Shown: positions 62,285 to 64,000 of the stretch, piece by piece
How the letters are laid out: the number at the start of each line of letters is the position of its first letter
How positions within the stretch are numbered: the stretch's first letter is position 1
From: Candidatus Rifleibacteriota bacterium
GTDB taxonomy: Bacteria > Muiribacteriota > Ozemobacteria > Ozemobacterales > Ozemobacteraceae
Assembly (NCBI GenBank): GCA_015233565.1
Contig: JADFXM010000029.1
Span: 26,544 to 90,543 of the forward strand
DNA length: 64,000 nucleotides
Reading direction: 5' to 3'
Position numbers and translations under genes: made by a program
The notes under the pieces: model-generated
Seen by the model: the letters and a program-made list of their open reading frames with translations, nothing else
Database searches by the model: none
What the model was told of the DNA's origin: nothing

Positions 62285-63814
62285 ATGCCAAACAAAGTTT
62301 ATTCTGGGGCTATCAATGCATGTGAAGCCTTCCTTGTTGACGTTGAAATAGATGTCTCCTATGGATTGCCTGGTTTTACAATAGTTGGGCTGCCGGATGC
62401 GGCCGTAAACGAAGCCCGAGAAAGGGTGAGGGCAGCTATAAAAAATAATGGCATAGAACTTCCACCACGAAAGATAATTATTAATCTCGCACCTGCTGAT
62501 AAGAAAAAAGAAGGTTCAAGTCTAGATTTACCTTTGGCAATTTCCTTGTTATCGGCACTTGAAAAAATCCCAATTTCCTTTTCAAACGATTTTCTTTTTT
62601 ATGGTGAAATGTCTCTCGATGGAACATTAAAACACACTAAAAGCGTTCTACCCATGGCAATTCTGGCAAAAGAAAAAAAATTCAAGGGAATCGTAATTCC
62701 TTTTGAAAATTATGCTGAAGCCATCTCAATTCCAGGAATTTCCGTCCACGCATTTAATAACATTAAGGAAATCATTTCAGCTTTTAATTCAAATCAAGGT
62801 TTTCCAAATTATTCCGAGAAATTCAAAATTACACGAAAGTTGACAGAAAATTCTTCAAGTATTGATTTTTCTGAAATAATAGGCCATTTAAATGCAAAAA
62901 GAGCACTAGAAATAGCTGCTAGCGGGGGGCATAACCTCCTCATGAATGGCTTTCCTGGAACGGGAAAAACAATGCTCGCTAAAGCTTTTCCGAAAATTCT
63001 TCCGGATCTCGATTTTGATGAGTCAATTGAAACCACCAAGATTTATAGTATTAAAGGTTTACTGCCTCCCGAAAGCGGTTTGCTTTCAAAACCTCCTTTT
63101 CGCAGCCCCCATCATACAATTTCTGATATAGCCCTAATTGGAGGAGGCAAACATCCCTCTCCAGGAGAAGTATCACTTGCCCATAACGGAGTTTTGTTTT
63201 TAGACGAAATCCCTGAATTTAAAAGAAGTGTTCTTGAGGTTCTTCGTGAACCTCTTACTGACGGAAAAGTAACCATTTCAAGAGCTGTTCAAACATTGAA
63301 TTTTCCAGCACGTTTTTCGCTTATTGCTGCGATGAATCCTTGTCCATGCGGGTTCTATGGAGATTCTGAAAAATCATGTCAGTGTTCTGCGCAAAATTTA
63401 AAAAAATATCGCCAGAAAATTTCTGGTCCCCTTTTGGATCGGATTGATCTCCAAATACATGTTCCCAGAATAGACTATGAGGAATATTTTAAAAAATGCT
63501 CCGTTGAAACTTCTGAAGTCATTTTAAAAAGGGTAATAAGAGCAAGAAAACGACAAAAGATCAGAAGAATGGGAGAGAAAAATTATTTGAACGCTTTTAT
63601 TCCAAGTAATGCCATTCATGAAAAAATTAAATTGAATCCCGAATCCGAAACACTTCTTTTGAAGGCAAATAAAGCTTTTTTCCTTTCCCCACGTTCTCAT
63701 GAGAAAATTATTCGAATTGCCCAGACAATTGCTGACTTAGATGATTCATCAGAAATTAAAACACCTCATGTTGCCGAGGCGATCCAGTTCAGAGTGAATG
63801 AAAATTTTTTGTAA
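62285..63814 (+). CDS. YifB/ComM-family AAA+ ATPase
   Basis: A 509-residue protein of the magnesium-chelatase-like YifB/ComM family. ComM is a helicase that promotes branch migration during natural transformation in other bacteria; other members are unstudied. An N-terminal Lon-substrate-like/ChlI domain (GLPGFTIVGLPDAAVNEARERV) precedes Walker A GFPGTGKTMLAKA (about residue 222) and Walker B VLFLDEIPEF; RSPHHTISDIALIGGG and NPCPCGFYGD are diagnostic, and the C-terminal domain is complete. The ATG at 62285 follows GGAGAG; a GTG 14 codons upstream is less likely. A ComEC-type protein occurs elsewhere in the window, but without its channel domain. Confidence 0.93.
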   Translation: MPNKVYSGAINACEAFLVDVEIDVSYGLPGFTIVGLPDAAVNEARERVRAAIKNNGIELPPRKIIINLAPADKKKEGSSLDLPLAISLLSALEKIPISFSNDFLFYGEMSLDGTLKHTKSVLPMAILAKEKKFKGIVIPFENYAEAISIPGISVHAFNNIKEIISAFNSNQGFPNYSEKFKITRKLTENSSSIDFSEIIGHLNAKRALEIAASGGHNLLMNGFPGTGKTMLAKAFPKILPDLDFDESIETTKIYSIKGLLPPESGLLSKPPFRSPHHTISDIALIGGGKHPSPGEVSLAHNGVLFLDEIPEFKRSVLEVLREPLTDGKVTISRAVQTLNFPARFSLIAAMNPCPCGFYGDSEKSCQCSAQNLKKYRQKISGPLLDRIDLQIHVPRIDYEEYFKKCSVETSEVILKRVIRARKRQKIRRMGEKNYLNAFIPSNAIHEKIKLNPESETLLLKANKAFFLSPRSHEKIIRIAQTIADLDDSSEIKTPHVAEAIQFRVNENFL

Positions 63815-64000
63815 GCAAAATTTCTACGAAAAAATCATTTTTTCCGCTCCAATTTCAGACATCCCAATCTCGGGGATTTAAATTTGGCACCATTTTTTCG
63901 ATTGATGAATTGCCAACTTGCTTTGGAAGAAATCTTCTGATTTATTTTCATGTAAGTTGGTCTCAGGATAAAATCCAACCGAAAAAAATTCCAAAATCAG
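63815..64000. repeat. Family B dispersed repeat, copy 3 (cut by window end)
   Basis: From 63851 (AATTTCAGACATCCC) to the end of the window the sequence follows family B copy 1 in the same orientation, with the shared words TTAAATTTGGCACCATTTTT, CTTGCTTTGGAAG and AAAATCCAACCGAAAA. The right end lies beyond the window. Confidence 0.75.

Noticed and set aside
1..64000. CRISPR arrays, prophage, plasmid or insertion-sequence transposase genes
   Set aside because: I searched for regularly spaced short direct repeats and for transposase, integrase, capsid, terminase or replication-protein motifs and saw none. Repeats found are dispersed or within a protein gene.

Overview
The window is about 64 kb of low-GC chromosomal DNA from a strictly chromosomal, non-phage context. 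The first genes encode D-ornithine 4,5-aminomutase, its MutL/GlmL-type reactivating factor and an ornithine racemase, the hallmark of Stickland-type ornithine fermentation, so the host is most likely an anaerobic amino-acid fermenter. Housekeeping genes (der, plsY, gpsA, lepA, rnpB, tRNA-Val, tRNA-Asn, recD2, yifB/comM-type, trmH) show it is bacterial. VanW, type IV minor pilins, DUF2225 and several large unrecognised exported proteins fit a poorly sampled phylum. A Riflebacteria-like lineage is my best guess, but it is only a guess because no rRNA gene is present.

Layout. 0.3-7.5 kb: oraS-oraE, a 0.87 kb spacer with two copies of a short inverted-repeat element and a CRP-like palindrome, then glmL-orr-alr. 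7.6-8.5 kb: a small orphan gene with a promoter placed for a leaderless mRNA. 8.5-16.4 kb: a minus-strand operon der-plsY-gpsA-vanW-NHL protein-lepA behind a strong promoter, with a 113 bp element inserted between plsY and gpsA. 16.5-25.7 kb: zinc-ribbon protein, TPM-domain protein, RNase P RNA, tRNA-Val, a DUF1460 amidase-like protein, a ComEC-type exported MBL hydrolase and a methyl-accepting chemotaxis protein. 26-37 kb: minus-strand envelope genes (two Amidase_3 cell-wall amidases, YdjM-like and COG1784 membrane proteins, an OB-fold protein, a CbpA-like DnaJ, SppA) and an old-yellow-enzyme-type oxidoreductase. 37-45.3 kb: a collagen-like, glycine-zipper exported protein with a structured leader, then a repeat island and a minor-pilin operon (PilX/GspK-, PilV/GspI- and PilW/GspJ-like). 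45.9-57.4 kb: a PfpI-ferritin-like fusion, a hybrid histidine kinase/exported protein/TrmH operon, tRNA-Asn, a second glycine-zipper protein, an orphan Pycsar-effector-like membrane protein and recD2. 57.5-64 kb: a large membrane protein, a GC-rich palindrome cluster, nested mobile repeats, a receiver-DUF2225 fusion and a YifB/ComM-family ATPase.

The most unusual feature is the set of short non-coding mobile elements. Family A (113 bp, 13 bp terminal inverted repeats, 4 bp target duplications) has one copy inserted in frame in a protein gene and one copy split by a second element (family B). Families B, C, D and E add further dispersed copies. The second is a pair of exported glycine-zipper proteins, 14 kb apart, that share an alignable C-terminal helical domain.

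All calls come from reading the sequence. No database search was run, so family names rest on motif recognition, and genes I do not recognise are labelled as such.
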